64,000 bases of DNA from Labrenzia sp. OB1. GTDB lineage: Bacteria > Pseudomonadota > Alphaproteobacteria > Rhizobiales > Stappiaceae. The translations under genes were made by a program, and so were the position numbers. Positions 18,316 to 26,560 of this stretch are shown here, piece by piece; positions within the stretch are counted from its first letter, which is position 1, and every line of letters starts with the position of its first letter. The DNA lies in the NCBI RefSeq assembly GCF_001624695.1, contig NZ_JSEP01000017.1, forward strand, positions 62,001 through 126,000, written 5' to 3'. The notes below the pieces were generated by a model. That model worked only from the letters and a program-made list of their open reading frames with translations, ran no database searches and had not been told where the DNA came from.

Positions 18316-19353
18316 TCAGAATTTCGATGGTTCTGTCGCCAGAACCTTGCCCGCATAACGATGCGAAACCGGCCGCCCCTTCAGGCGGGTTACCAGATCC
18401 TTCTGGGCGACAAACAGACTTGACTGCCGGCCACGCAGACCGGGCAGGTTGAAGAGGTCCATACCGGTCCAGGGCAAGAAGGGATTTCGCCGCAAAGATC
18501 CGTAAATTCCGACCCGGACAGAAGGCCGTTCGCTGGTTGCACGCGCATGGAAGCCGTGCGTATCGGCGACGACAAGCGTGTTGCCCGGCACCGCGAACCG
18601 GAGGGGCTCGGGGTAATTCAGACGGTCGAGCTCGTCAGCGCGCAATCGGAAGGACCCGCGTGCATGCAGGCGATCCTTGTGCGTTGCCGCTGTCAGGCTC
18701 TGTTCGTGTTCCCATGCCAGACGTTCCGGAGTCAGCCGGTGAGACCCGGGGACATACGTGAACGGACCTTCTGCATCGTCAATATCGTACAGAAAGAACC
18801 ACGCCTTGGCTGTCGGGTGAAATGTGTCCGAATGAAACGCCGTCTGCGGGTCCGCCTTCTTGCCAACCTTGGGATCGGTCATGACGATATGCAGATACAC
18901 CAGTGGATCCCCATTGGTGGAGCCAACATAGCGCAAACCATTCTGAAAGGGCTCGCTCCAGACAAAATTACGCAGATACGGAAGGTTCTTGAGCACTTTG
19001 GGCGGCAGGGGAATGAAACGGGTGACCGCATTTCCCTGACGCATGTCCCAGGAATCGAAAGGGGTAGTCGCGACTTCTGCCCTGAGACCCTCAAGATCGC
19101 TCTCCGCCAGCAAGCCGCGCTTTTGAATAAAACCGTCCCGGGCATATGCCGCCCGGTCTTCCTGCGCGACGAGATGCGCCAGCCGGCGCCTGCGCGCATC
19201 GGCCATGCGTTCGGCAAGCTCTATCCGCTTCACATGCAAGCCAGCTTCGTTCAGCCGGCGGCTGCCGATCAGGGGATTGTCGCGAAAGGATTTACCACCC
19301 GTCGCAAGCTCAGCGGCGTAAAAAGGAGTCTTGAATATGTCGGCGGTGCGCAT
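18316..19353 (-). CDS. Phytanoyl-CoA dioxygenase (PhyH)-like Fe(II)/2-oxoglutarate oxygenase
   Basis: A 345-residue protein with the iron-binding HxD pair in AFHSDTFHP (H174, D176) and a later DTHGFHARATSERPSVRVG holding the distal His and the arginine expected to bind 2-oxoglutarate. It also has FTYVPGSHRLTPERL, typical of PhyH enzymes. Substrate unknown. The ATG at 19351-19353 is preferred; the longer frame starts at a TTG. A hairpin separates it from the aminopeptidase gene upstream. Confidence 0.82.
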   Translation of the reverse strand: MRTADIFKTPFYAAELATGGKSFRDNPLIGSRRLNEAGLHVKRIELAERMADARRRRLAHLVAQEDRAAYARDGFIQKRGLLAESDLEGLRAEVATTPFDSWDMRQGNAVTRFIPLPPKVLKNLPYLRNFVWSEPFQNGLRYVGSTNGDPLVYLHIVMTDPKVGKKADPQTAFHSDTFHPTAKAWFFLYDIDDAEGPFTYVPGSHRLTPERLAWEHEQSLTAATHKDRLHARGSFRLRADELDRLNYPEPLRFAVPGNTLVVADTHGFHARATSERPSVRVGIYGSLRRNPFLPWTGMDLFNLPGLRGRQSSLFVAQKDLVTRLKGRPVSHRYAGKVLATEPSKF

Positions 19354-19397
19354 TGCAGGAAATTCAACTCGAAATCGCGTAAAGTCAACCAAATCGC

Positions 19398-19423
19398 AAG
19401 GGGCCGATCTGGATCAGCCCCTT
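19398..19423 (-). terminator. Hairpin between the M24 peptidase and PhyH genes
   Basis: Stem AAGGGGC (19398-19404) pairs with GCCCCTT (19417-19423) across a 12-base loop, just after the aminopeptidase stop codon. Only a weak U tract follows, so it may be a partial terminator. Confidence 0.45.
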
Positions 19424-19428
19424 AATAT

Positions 19429-21243
19429 CTAAACTGACTTTGTGGCACGCACCAGCCACTCACACTCTTTTTCCCCTAGGAGAGGAGAAATTTTCTCCCG
19501 CACCTTGTCGTGATAGCGGTTCAGCCAGTCCCGTTCCGCCTGCGTCAGCAAGGACAAGTCAACCAGACGCAAATCCATCGGAACAAGGGTCAGCGTTTCG
19601 AAGCCCAGCATCGGACGTTCGCCACCGGAAATGTCCGATGCTTCCGTGACCACCTCCAGGTTCTCCAGACGGATGCCGTAGTCTCCCGCAGGATAGTATC
19701 CCGGTTCGTTGGAGAGGATCATGCCCGGTTGAAGCGGGACCGTGCCCGTCTTGGCAATACGCTGCGGTCCTTCGTGGACGCTGAGGTACGCGCCGACGCC
19801 GTGACCGGTTCCATGGTCATAGTCGAGCCCTGCGTTCCAGAGCGCGATACGCGCCAGCGTGTCGAGCTGGGCGCCGGTCGTTCCCCTCGGAAATCTGGCG
19901 GACGAAATCGCGATATGTCCCTTCAGCACCAGCGTGAAGTGCTTTTTCATGGCCGCGCTTGTCTCTCCGACGGCAAGCGTACGGGTGATGTCCGTGGTGC
20001 CATCCAGATACTGAGCGCCTGAATCGATCAGAAACGGCTTGCCGAGCGGAATTTTCAGATTGCTGGCCCGGCTGACACGATAGTGGCAAATTGCGCCGTT
20101 CGGCCCCGCTCCGGAAATCGTGTCGAACGAAACATCCTTCAGAACCCCTGTCTCGCTGCGGAACTCTTCCAGCTTTTCCGTTACCGATATTTCGTCGAGC
20201 GCCCCTTTGGGAACTTCCGCATCGAACCAGCACAGAAAGTTCACGAACGCAACGGCATCCCTGACGTGCGCCTCACGGGCGCCGTTCAGTTCAACGTCGT
20301 TCTTTACCGCCTTGGGCAGAAGCACCGGGTCCTGAGCCTCCACCAGCGTACCCCCTGTTCGCGTGATCGCCTCCGCGATACCGATCCCCGCCAAGCCGGG
20401 ATCGATCATGACACTCGCACCGGCCGCGCCGAGGGCACTCAGCCCTTTCTTGAAGTCTTCAGGTTCCGCCAGTTCGGTCAGATCCGTCAAGGCATCACGC
20501 GCCGAATTGGAAAGCTTGCGTCCGTCGATGTAAAGCGACGGCTTGCCGTCAACGGGCACCGTCGCGAAGGAAAGCGGCAACGGCGTATGGCTGACATCCG
20601 AACCTCGGATGTTGAACAGCCAGGCAATCGAATCCGGTTGGGTCAGAACACAGGCATCGGCCTTTTTGTCCGCGAGCGCGGACTGGATCTGCGCAATCTT
20701 GTCGAGCGCAGGCTTGCCGGCAAGGTCCACCGGATAAAGCGACACCTGACCGATCGGTGGTTCCGGCCGGTCCTCCCATATACCGTCGATCGGATTGTCA
20801 TCCAGCGTGACCAGCTCGGCGCCAGCCTGCTCACAGATCTCCCTCAGACGCCGGACTTCCCGCACCGTGTGTAGCATTGCATCGATAGCAAGTTTCTGGC
20901 CTGGCTGCAGCCGCTGCTCCAGCCAGCCGGTCACTGGTTCCTCGATCAGATGCCGTGCCGGAAATATCTCCAGATCCACCTGGTCGCGCACCTGGATCGT
21001 GTAACGGCCATCGACAAAGATCGCCGCATCGTCGCCAAGGATCGCCGCCACGCCCGCCGATCCGGTAAAACCGGTCAGCCACTGAAGACGGCAGTCATGC
21101 GGCGGCACATATTCACTCTGGTGCGCATCGGCTCTGGGGATCAGGAAACCGTCAAGGCCGCGGCGGGAAAGTTCTGCCCTGAGAAGGGCCGCATGCGGCG
21201 CTCCGCAGGAGGGATCGCTGAGATCGTCGAAGGTCTGAAACAT
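19429..21243 (-). CDS. pepP: M24-family Xaa-Pro aminopeptidase
   Basis: A 604-residue cytoplasmic metallopeptidase that removes N-terminal residues preceding proline. It has two creatinase-like N-terminal domains and a C-terminal pita-bread domain with metal ligands visible in DSGAQYLDGTTDITRT (two Asp), HGTGHGVGAYLSVHEGP (His) and SNEPGYYPAGDYGIRLENL (Glu). Length matches the long eukaryote-like XPNPEP1 type. Single gene; the next gene leftward is on the same strand behind a hairpin. Confidence 0.93.
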   Translation of the reverse strand: MFQTFDDLSDPSCGAPHAALLRAELSRRGLDGFLIPRADAHQSEYVPPHDCRLQWLTGFTGSAGVAAILGDDAAIFVDGRYTIQVRDQVDLEIFPARHLIEEPVTGWLEQRLQPGQKLAIDAMLHTVREVRRLREICEQAGAELVTLDDNPIDGIWEDRPEPPIGQVSLYPVDLAGKPALDKIAQIQSALADKKADACVLTQPDSIAWLFNIRGSDVSHTPLPLSFATVPVDGKPSLYIDGRKLSNSARDALTDLTELAEPEDFKKGLSALGAAGASVMIDPGLAGIGIAEAITRTGGTLVEAQDPVLLPKAVKNDVELNGAREAHVRDAVAFVNFLCWFDAEVPKGALDEISVTEKLEEFRSETGVLKDVSFDTISGAGPNGAICHYRVSRASNLKIPLGKPFLIDSGAQYLDGTTDITRTLAVGETSAAMKKHFTLVLKGHIAISSARFPRGTTGAQLDTLARIALWNAGLDYDHGTGHGVGAYLSVHEGPQRIAKTGTVPLQPGMILSNEPGYYPAGDYGIRLENLEVVTEASDISGGERPMLGFETLTLVPMDLRLVDLSLLTQAERDWLNRYHDKVREKISPLLGEKECEWLVRATKSV

Positions 21244-21501
21244 GCCCGGACGTTAATTTGGCCCGCGCCCGGGATCAAGCCGGATAATGCCTCCCATTGC
21301 CGTCTCAACAGAAAGAAACCCTGAGCCAGACCCTGATGCTTCGCAATGCAGCATTTTCTTCTCGCATATGCGAAATGCGCAGGGCTGACATGCACTTGCA
21401 GGCCTACCGCTCCGGCAAACGAATCTGCATATATGGTTCAACAGAACAAAAAGACGTTTCTCCCTAGGGAAGCTCTTAAACTTCAGATGGGAAAGATCAC
21501 C

Positions 21502-21708
21502 ATGAGCATTGCAACCACGACTTCTACCCGTATCGGCGGAAACAGCTTTATGCGCCGCGCACTTGACCGCATGATAGAAGCACGCACCGTTCAGGCGCGC
21601 CGTTACGTCAACGGATATCTGCTTTCGCTTGACGACGCGACCCTGGCGACCCACGGCTATGACCGCAAGCAGCTTGAGCGCGAAGGCTCGACGACCGCCG
21701 GTTTCTAA
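21502..21708 (+). CDS. Small DUF1127-type protein
   Basis: A 68-residue basic protein: MSIATTTSTRIGG, then FMRRALDRMIEARTVQARRYVNGYL and LATHGYDRKQLEREG. This matches the short arginine-rich DUF1127/YjiS-like proteins abundant in Alphaproteobacteria; some members act in phosphate and RNA-related stress regulation. The ATG at 21502 has GGGAAAGA upstream; an ATG five codons earlier is possible. A strong terminator follows. Confidence 0.8.
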   Translation: MSIATTTSTRIGGNSFMRRALDRMIEARTVQARRYVNGYLLSLDDATLATHGYDRKQLEREGSTTAGF

Positions 21709-21757
21709 GCTCCTGAAACGGGGCTCAGGACGCTCAACTGGAATTACTGTGCACTCT

Positions 21758-21795
21758 AAAGAGCCTGCCGATTTTCGGCAGGCTCTTTGCTTTTT
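21758..21795. terminator. Strong rho-independent terminator
   Basis: A perfect 14-bp stem (21758-21771 with 21775-21788), a 3-base loop and a T tract to the right (GCTTTTT). The stem ends AAAGAGCC and GGCTCTTT make it usable on both strands, ending the DUF1127-type gene and possibly prmA. Confidence 0.9.
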
Positions 21796-21981
21796 AAATC
21801 AACGACTTCGATGATTTGAGTGAATCACAATCCGGATTCAGGGAGCCGAGTTGCCGACATCGAGCCGCAAAGTCGGCCGAAAAGCCGGTTTTTCTTAACG
21901 TGTCAGTTCAACCAGCTTTCATCTGACTCAATATGAAAACTGAAAAATCGAGATAATTTAGAGAGTTATAGAATTTTCCGT

Positions 21982-22878
21982 TCAAGCGGCCTTCCGCCCG
22001 CGCACAAGGGTAAGCGTAAGCCAGCCGTCCTTTTCCCGGCGTCGATCCAGCACGAAGCCCTGACACCCATAGGCAAACAGTATCCGCGGACCATCCTCTA
22101 CCCTGAGGCCTGACAGCACCAGTGTGCCCGCGCGTGTCATCTGCCCTCCGATGGATTTGGCCATCTTCATGAGCGGCCGCGCCAGGATATTGGCGATCAC
22201 CAGATCGAAAGGCCCCTGAAGCCTGAACCGCCGATCTTCCATGCCATTTGCCGTGAAGCCCCGCACAAGATGCGATGCACCGTTGAGCCGGGCGTTTTCC
22301 AGCGCCGTTCTGGTGGCAACCGGATCGATGTCCGTCGCCAGAACGCTCTGCTTCGCCTTGAGCGCCGCCGCGATTGCCAGCACCCCCGTGCCGGTGCCCA
22401 GATCGAGAATGCTGTTGTAGTCCCTCAGAGACAGCAAGCGGTCGATTTCCTCCAGACAGCCCGCCGTGGTGCCGTGATGTCCGGTTCCGAAGGCCAGCGC
22501 GGCCTCGATCTCAAGCCCGATAGCGCCTCCCGGCACCTTGCTCCTGTCGTGACCGCCATGGACAAAAAATCTCCCCGCCCTGACGGGCTTCAGCCCTTCG
22601 AGGCTTTTTGCGACCCAGTTGATATCCGGGAGTTCTTCTGCCTTGAGCGGCGCTGCGAAGGCGTCCGCACCGACCCGGTCACGCACTGTGTCCGCAGCCT
22701 CCTCAGGCTCCACGCCGAAAAGCAGAACTTCCGCCGTCCACGTCTTTCCGTCCGCTGAATCTTCGTAGATCGCCACCGGATTGCCGTCATCCTCGAAAGC
22801 GCGCTCCAGAATTTCGGAGATCCGTTTGGCTTCCAGTTCCGCGGCTGTGATCCGCACCCGGATGGTTTTCATGTCCAT
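21982..22878 (-). CDS. prmA: Ribosomal protein L11 methyltransferase
   Basis: A 298-residue class I SAM methyltransferase. The SAM-binding motif is ILDLGTGTGVLAIAAAL, preceded by AFGTGHHGTTAGCLEEIDRLL and followed by the NPPF-like catalytic motif as LVIANILARPL. These are the PrmA hallmarks; it trimethylates L11 at several lysines. Monocistronic on the minus strand, divergent from a TPR protein gene. Confidence 0.92.
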   Translation of the reverse strand: MDMKTIRVRITAAELEAKRISEILERAFEDDGNPVAIYEDSADGKTWTAEVLLFGVEPEEAADTVRDRVGADAFAAPLKAEELPDINWVAKSLEGLKPVRAGRFFVHGGHDRSKVPGGAIGLEIEAALAFGTGHHGTTAGCLEEIDRLLSLRDYNSILDLGTGTGVLAIAAALKAKQSVLATDIDPVATRTALENARLNGASHLVRGFTANGMEDRRFRLQGPFDLVIANILARPLMKMAKSIGGQMTRAGTLVLSGLRVEDGPRILFAYGCQGFVLDRRREKDGWLTLTLVRGRKAA

Positions 22879-23007
22879 GCGTGCCTTTGGTAAAGTTGGG
22901 TCGAGGCCAGCGGTATAGCTGCAACCCCACGCAGATGCCAGAGCAGCTGAACACTGGGCAATTCGGCATCGTGCTCCATTTCCTTCAACAAGGAGAGGAA
23001 ACTATCG

Positions 23008-23571
23008 ATGATCTTTGCGAAATTACGCGCCTGCATGACGCAAGCGCTCTGCGTTCTGACAGTCGTGATGGTGTGTGGTCCGGGACTGGCAACAGCCTCC
23101 GCAGCCGACGCCGAACAGGACGCCCTGTTCCTGGCATTGAAGAACGCTCCGAATGAAGCGGTGGCCCGCAAGATAGAGGACGACATCTGGTATTCCTGGC
23201 TGAACGCGGCTCCGACGCCGGAGATCCGTGCACGGATCGACAAAGCCATGGAGCGGCGCGGCGTATATGATTTTCAGGGAGCCAGAGACTTGCTCGACGA
23301 GGTTGTCGCGCAGGCGCCGGACTATTCCGAAGGCTGGAACCAGCGGGCATTCATCCTGTTTCTCCAGGGCGACTATGAGGCCAGTCTGGAGGACATCGAG
23401 CGTGCCTTGAAGCTGGAACCCCGCCACTTCGGCGCACTGTCCGGCAAAGCAATGATTTTCATGACCTTGGGACGTGTAAAGCTGGGTCAGGACGCGCTCC
23501 GGAAGGCAGTCGAAATTCATCCGTTTCTCAAGGAGCGCAACATGCTGTTGCCCGGGGAAACGAACCTTTGA
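23008..23571 (+). CDS. Periplasmic tetratricopeptide repeat protein
   Basis: A 187-residue protein with an N-terminal signal peptide (basic start, hydrophobic core ALCVLTVVMVCGPGLA, cleavage near ASA-AD). Two or three TPR units follow: AMERRGVYDFQGARDLLDEVV, WNQRAFILFLQGDYEASLEDIERAL and LSGKAMIFMTLGRVKLGQDALRKAVEI. TPRs mediate protein contacts; no partner can be named. A strong GGAGAGG ribosome binding site precedes the ATG. Confidence 0.85.
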   Translation: MIFAKLRACMTQALCVLTVVMVCGPGLATASAADAEQDALFLALKNAPNEAVARKIEDDIWYSWLNAAPTPEIRARIDKAMERRGVYDFQGARDLLDEVVAQAPDYSEGWNQRAFILFLQGDYEASLEDIERALKLEPRHFGALSGKAMIFMTLGRVKLGQDALRKAVEIHPFLKERNMLLPGETNL

Positions 23572-23641
23572 GGCGCATGACGCGCCGCTCAAATCGGCCA
23601 AGAAGCCGGACCACATCCCCAGTGAATTGGATGGATGCGTC

Positions 23642-24970
23642 CTAACAGACGGGAAATTCCAGCCTGACCGTCAACCCGCCGCCTTTCGAGTCGCGAAGCT
23701 CCAGTGTGCCGGAAGCCGCCTCCACGATTGCCTTGCTGATCGCGAGTCCAAGACCGAACCCCGTGCCCTCGCGGATCTGACGCGCTCCGTCGCCGCGCTC
23801 GAAGGGCTCCAGCAGCCGCGCGCGGTCAACCTCGGGTATTCCCTGCCCGTGATCGATGACATCGATCCTGATCCAGTCCCCGGCTCTGGAGGCTTCGATT
23901 TCTGCACTGGAAGCGTACTTGAGTGAATTGTCGATCAGATCGGACAAGGCGCGCTCAAGTTCGAGGCTCCGCGCCATGACTGCCAGATTTGCCTTGTATA
24001 CGGCTTTTACCGGCCGGCCGGTATCTGAATATTTATCGGCCAGCGATTGCAGAAAGCTGGGAACGTCGATGCGCTGAAACGGTTCGGAGCTCTCCCCGTC
24101 GCGCAGGAAGGTCAAGGTAGAGGTGAGCTGCAGGTCCATGATTTCCAGATCTTCAAGGCTTCGATCCCGGATCTCGCTTTCCTCAAGGAGATCGAGCCGC
24201 AGGCGCAGCCGCGTTAAAGGGGTACGCAGGTCATGGCTGATCGCCGCCAGCATCCGGGTCCGTTTTTCGAGGATGTCGTTTATCCGCAGTTGCATGCGGT
24301 TGAAGGCCTGGGCAGCGATACGCACCTCCTTGGGGCCGTATTCCCGGATAGGAACGGGATTTGTCGAGGTTTTGCCGAAGGAACCGGCGGAGATTGCGAG
24401 GTCGGTCAACGGTCCGACCAGACCCCGGGCGGCCCAGACCATCAACCACCACACGGTAACCGCCAAAAACCCGACGAACAGATACAAAAGCATCTCAAAA
24501 ATCGGCGGCGGCCGACCGCTATTCCTCCATTCGGTACTTAGAAGAGTACCGTCCCGCAGGCGGAAAAAAAGGACCGGTGGCGCATCTTCGCTCTGTTCGC
24601 CAGGTCCTATGACGTGCTCCAGACGCATTCCGAACAGCGTGTCGCCGGTGACGAGCGGACCGAAACGCTTGCTTTCACCCGTGACGCCGAACGCTGTCAG
24701 AACCTTTTCATCAACCTGCCTGATGATGAGGTCCGGAAGTTCACGCTCAATATCCGCAAGCACGTAACCGCGCCCGTGCGCCGGCGTCTCATTCAGTCTC
24801 GACACGGCAACACTGATGAAATGACCTTCCATGAGCCATCCGCCTTTGTCGAAGGCCTGCTTCACGAAATATCTGCCTATTGTCCCCGCCAGAATCATGA
24901 GCAGGCTGGCGAGCACCATCAGCATCAGGATCTGATGCAACATGGTTTCGGGCCATATACGTTTAATCAT
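23642..24970 (-). CDS. EnvZ-like sensor histidine kinase
   Basis: A 442-residue membrane kinase: TM1 about residues 10-32, a periplasmic region of about 125 residues, TM2 about 160-180, then HAMP, a DHp domain with the phospho-acceptor His246 in AISHDLRTPLTR, and an ATPase domain with the N box (SDLIDNSLKYAS) and G box (DHGQGIPE, GFGLGLAIS). Its ATG overlaps the end of the response regulator gene by eight bases, so the pair is one operon. Stimulus unknown. Confidence 0.93.
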   Translation of the reverse strand: MIKRIWPETMLHQILMLMVLASLLMILAGTIGRYFVKQAFDKGGWLMEGHFISVAVSRLNETPAHGRGYVLADIERELPDLIIRQVDEKVLTAFGVTGESKRFGPLVTGDTLFGMRLEHVIGPGEQSEDAPPVLFFRLRDGTLLSTEWRNSGRPPPIFEMLLYLFVGFLAVTVWWLMVWAARGLVGPLTDLAISAGSFGKTSTNPVPIREYGPKEVRIAAQAFNRMQLRINDILEKRTRMLAAISHDLRTPLTRLRLRLDLLEESEIRDRSLEDLEIMDLQLTSTLTFLRDGESSEPFQRIDVPSFLQSLADKYSDTGRPVKAVYKANLAVMARSLELERALSDLIDNSLKYASSAEIEASRAGDWIRIDVIDHGQGIPEVDRARLLEPFERGDGARQIREGTGFGLGLAISKAIVEAASGTLELRDSKGGGLTVRLEFPVC

Positions 24971-25691
24971 CTGATTGTTCCCGGGTGACCGCTGGCACGA
25001 ATTCGTAGCCGCCCGACCGGACAGTCCTGATGAATTGATATGGAGCTCCTGCAGCTTCGAACTTTCCCCGGAGGCGGCTGACGAGAATGTCGATGTTACG
25101 CCCGTTGGAAGCACCGAACTGGCCCTGCGTCAGTTCGACAAGCTGATCTCTGTTCAAAACGCGGCCGCTGCGTTCCGCCAGTGCCTGCAACAGGTTGAAC
25201 TCGGCCGGCGTCACGGAAATCATCGCTTTTTCCGCGTTGACCAGACGGCGGGCCTTGCAGTCCATTTCCCAGTTCTCGAAGCGCAGAATGCCTGTCGCAA
25301 AGGGTGAGACTATTCCGTCCAAATCAACCCTGCGAAACAGAGCCTTCACACGCGCCGTCAGTTCCCGGGGATTGAAGGGCTTGGGCAGGTAATCGTCTGC
25401 GCCGATCTCCAGCCCGATGACCCGGTCGACGTCCTCGTTTTTAGCCGAGACAATGATGATCGGAATGGCACTGGTGGCGCGCAGACGGCGGCAAATGCTT
25501 ATGCCGTCCTCTCCCGGTAACATGATGTCGAGCAGCACCAAGTCTATTCTGTCGCTGGCCAGAACACGATCCATTGCGCCGCTGTCGCGCGCCAGGGTGA
25601 CCCTGAAATCGCTTGAAACCAGGTGTCGTTTGATCAGCAGCCCGATCTCGGAATCATCCTCAACGACCAGTATGTGGGACGATCTTTGCAT
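24963..25691 (-). CDS. OmpR-family response regulator
   Basis: A 242-residue protein: receiver domain with the acidic pair in VVEDDSEIG, the phosphorylated Asp55 in LVLLDIMLPGEDG and the conserved Lys in IIIVSAKNED, then a winged-helix DNA-binding domain ending RGKFEAAGAPYQFIRTVRSGGYEF. Partner kinase is the overlapping downstream gene. Start uncertain: ATG at 25691 (MQRSSHILVVEDD) is used, with an in-frame ATG at 25727. It faces a divergent repeat protein gene. Confidence 0.9.
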   Translation of the reverse strand: MQRSSHILVVEDDSEIGLLIKRHLVSSDFRVTLARDSGAMDRVLASDRIDLVLLDIMLPGEDGISICRRLRATSAIPIIIVSAKNEDVDRVIGLEIGADDYLPKPFNPRELTARVKALFRRVDLDGIVSPFATGILRFENWEMDCKARRLVNAEKAMISVTPAEFNLLQALAERSGRVLNRDQLVELTQGQFGASNGRNIDILVSRLRGKFEAAGAPYQFIRTVRSGGYEFVPAVTREQSDD

Positions 25692-25804
25692 GTGCAGACC
25701 ATAGGCCTGAACGGACGGAAAATTCATCCAGAAATTTGTAGAACATATTTCCGGATGTTTCTGAGGGGCCCTGCAGAAACACATCGCAATCGAGGTTTTA
25801 GATG

Positions 25805-25819
25805 GTTAAGACTACGTTA
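25805..25819. promoter_or_regulatory. CtrA-type box TTAA-N7-TTAA
   Basis: An exact TTAA, seven bases, TTAA motif lies in the intergenic region between the two-component operon and the divergent hypothetical gene. This spacing is the consensus of the alphaproteobacterial cell-cycle regulator CtrA. Binding is inferred only from the motif. Confidence 0.45.
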
Positions 25820-25880
25820 ACAATTGACCTCGCACGGTGCCCGAAGCAACAGTCACCCGGTCTCTGTCAGGAGCAGTTTC

Positions 25881-26375
25881 ATGATGTCAATTGGCTCAAT
25901 GCCCACAATGCCACCAGCTGCGTCCCCACGAGACCAGATCGTCAGCAAGCTGGAAGCACAGGTCGAAGCAGGCGAAATCACATCCGAAGATCAGGACGCC
26001 ATGCTGGACGCCCTGGACGCGATGCATTCGGAACGCATGGAGGCCGGTGTCCCGGACTTCAGCTCCGGCCCGCCTTCAAAGGAGGAAATGCAGGCGAATT
26101 TCGAGTCCATGCTGGCCGATCAGGTCGAGTCCGGCACACTTGACCAGGAGCAGGCAGACCAATTGGCGGCGATGTTCGAAAGCGGTGAACTCGGCGGACG
26201 CGCGGAAGGTAATCCCCCTCCGCCGCCTCCCGGCGAGGCCCAACAGGGGAGCGATCCCATGGAAGAGCTGATGGCCAGTCTTCTGGAAACCTTGCAAAGC
26301 GATTCCGTATATAACGACTCGGGCGAACAATCCTTATCCGGCGTCGCATCGATGCTGGCAGACTTCAGAGTTTGA
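25881..26375 (+). CDS. Hypothetical protein with two helical repeats
   Basis: A 164-residue acidic, Met-rich protein. Two related segments are visible: VEAGEITSEDQDAMLDALD (about 31-49) and VESGTLDQEQADQLAAMFE (about 78-96), with the G-x-[IL]-T-x-E-Q pattern of small helical-hairpin repeats. A proline run (PPPPPP) separates them from the C-terminal part. No signal peptide is obvious. AGGAG lies six to ten bases before ATG 25881. It is divergent from an OmpR/EnvZ pair and may be one of its targets. I do not recognise the family. Confidence 0.7.
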   Translation: MMSIGSMPTMPPAASPRDQIVSKLEAQVEAGEITSEDQDAMLDALDAMHSERMEAGVPDFSSGPPSKEEMQANFESMLADQVESGTLDQEQADQLAAMFESGELGGRAEGNPPPPPPGEAQQGSDPMEELMASLLETLQSDSVYNDSGEQSLSGVASMLADFRV

Positions 26376-26560
26376 ACAGACGACGCCTGCTCTTCTCACG
26401 ACCAGAGAGCAGGTATCGTTTCCAGAGGACCTGCAACAGGAGCCCATCCAGTCAGCGTCTGAATGTGTTTCGGGCAACCGTCATTCGCCTGGTGGCCGGG
26501 TTTTTTGTCATTATCCGACCGGATACGAATTTGGTCAGGGCATATCTGAACCTATTCCGG

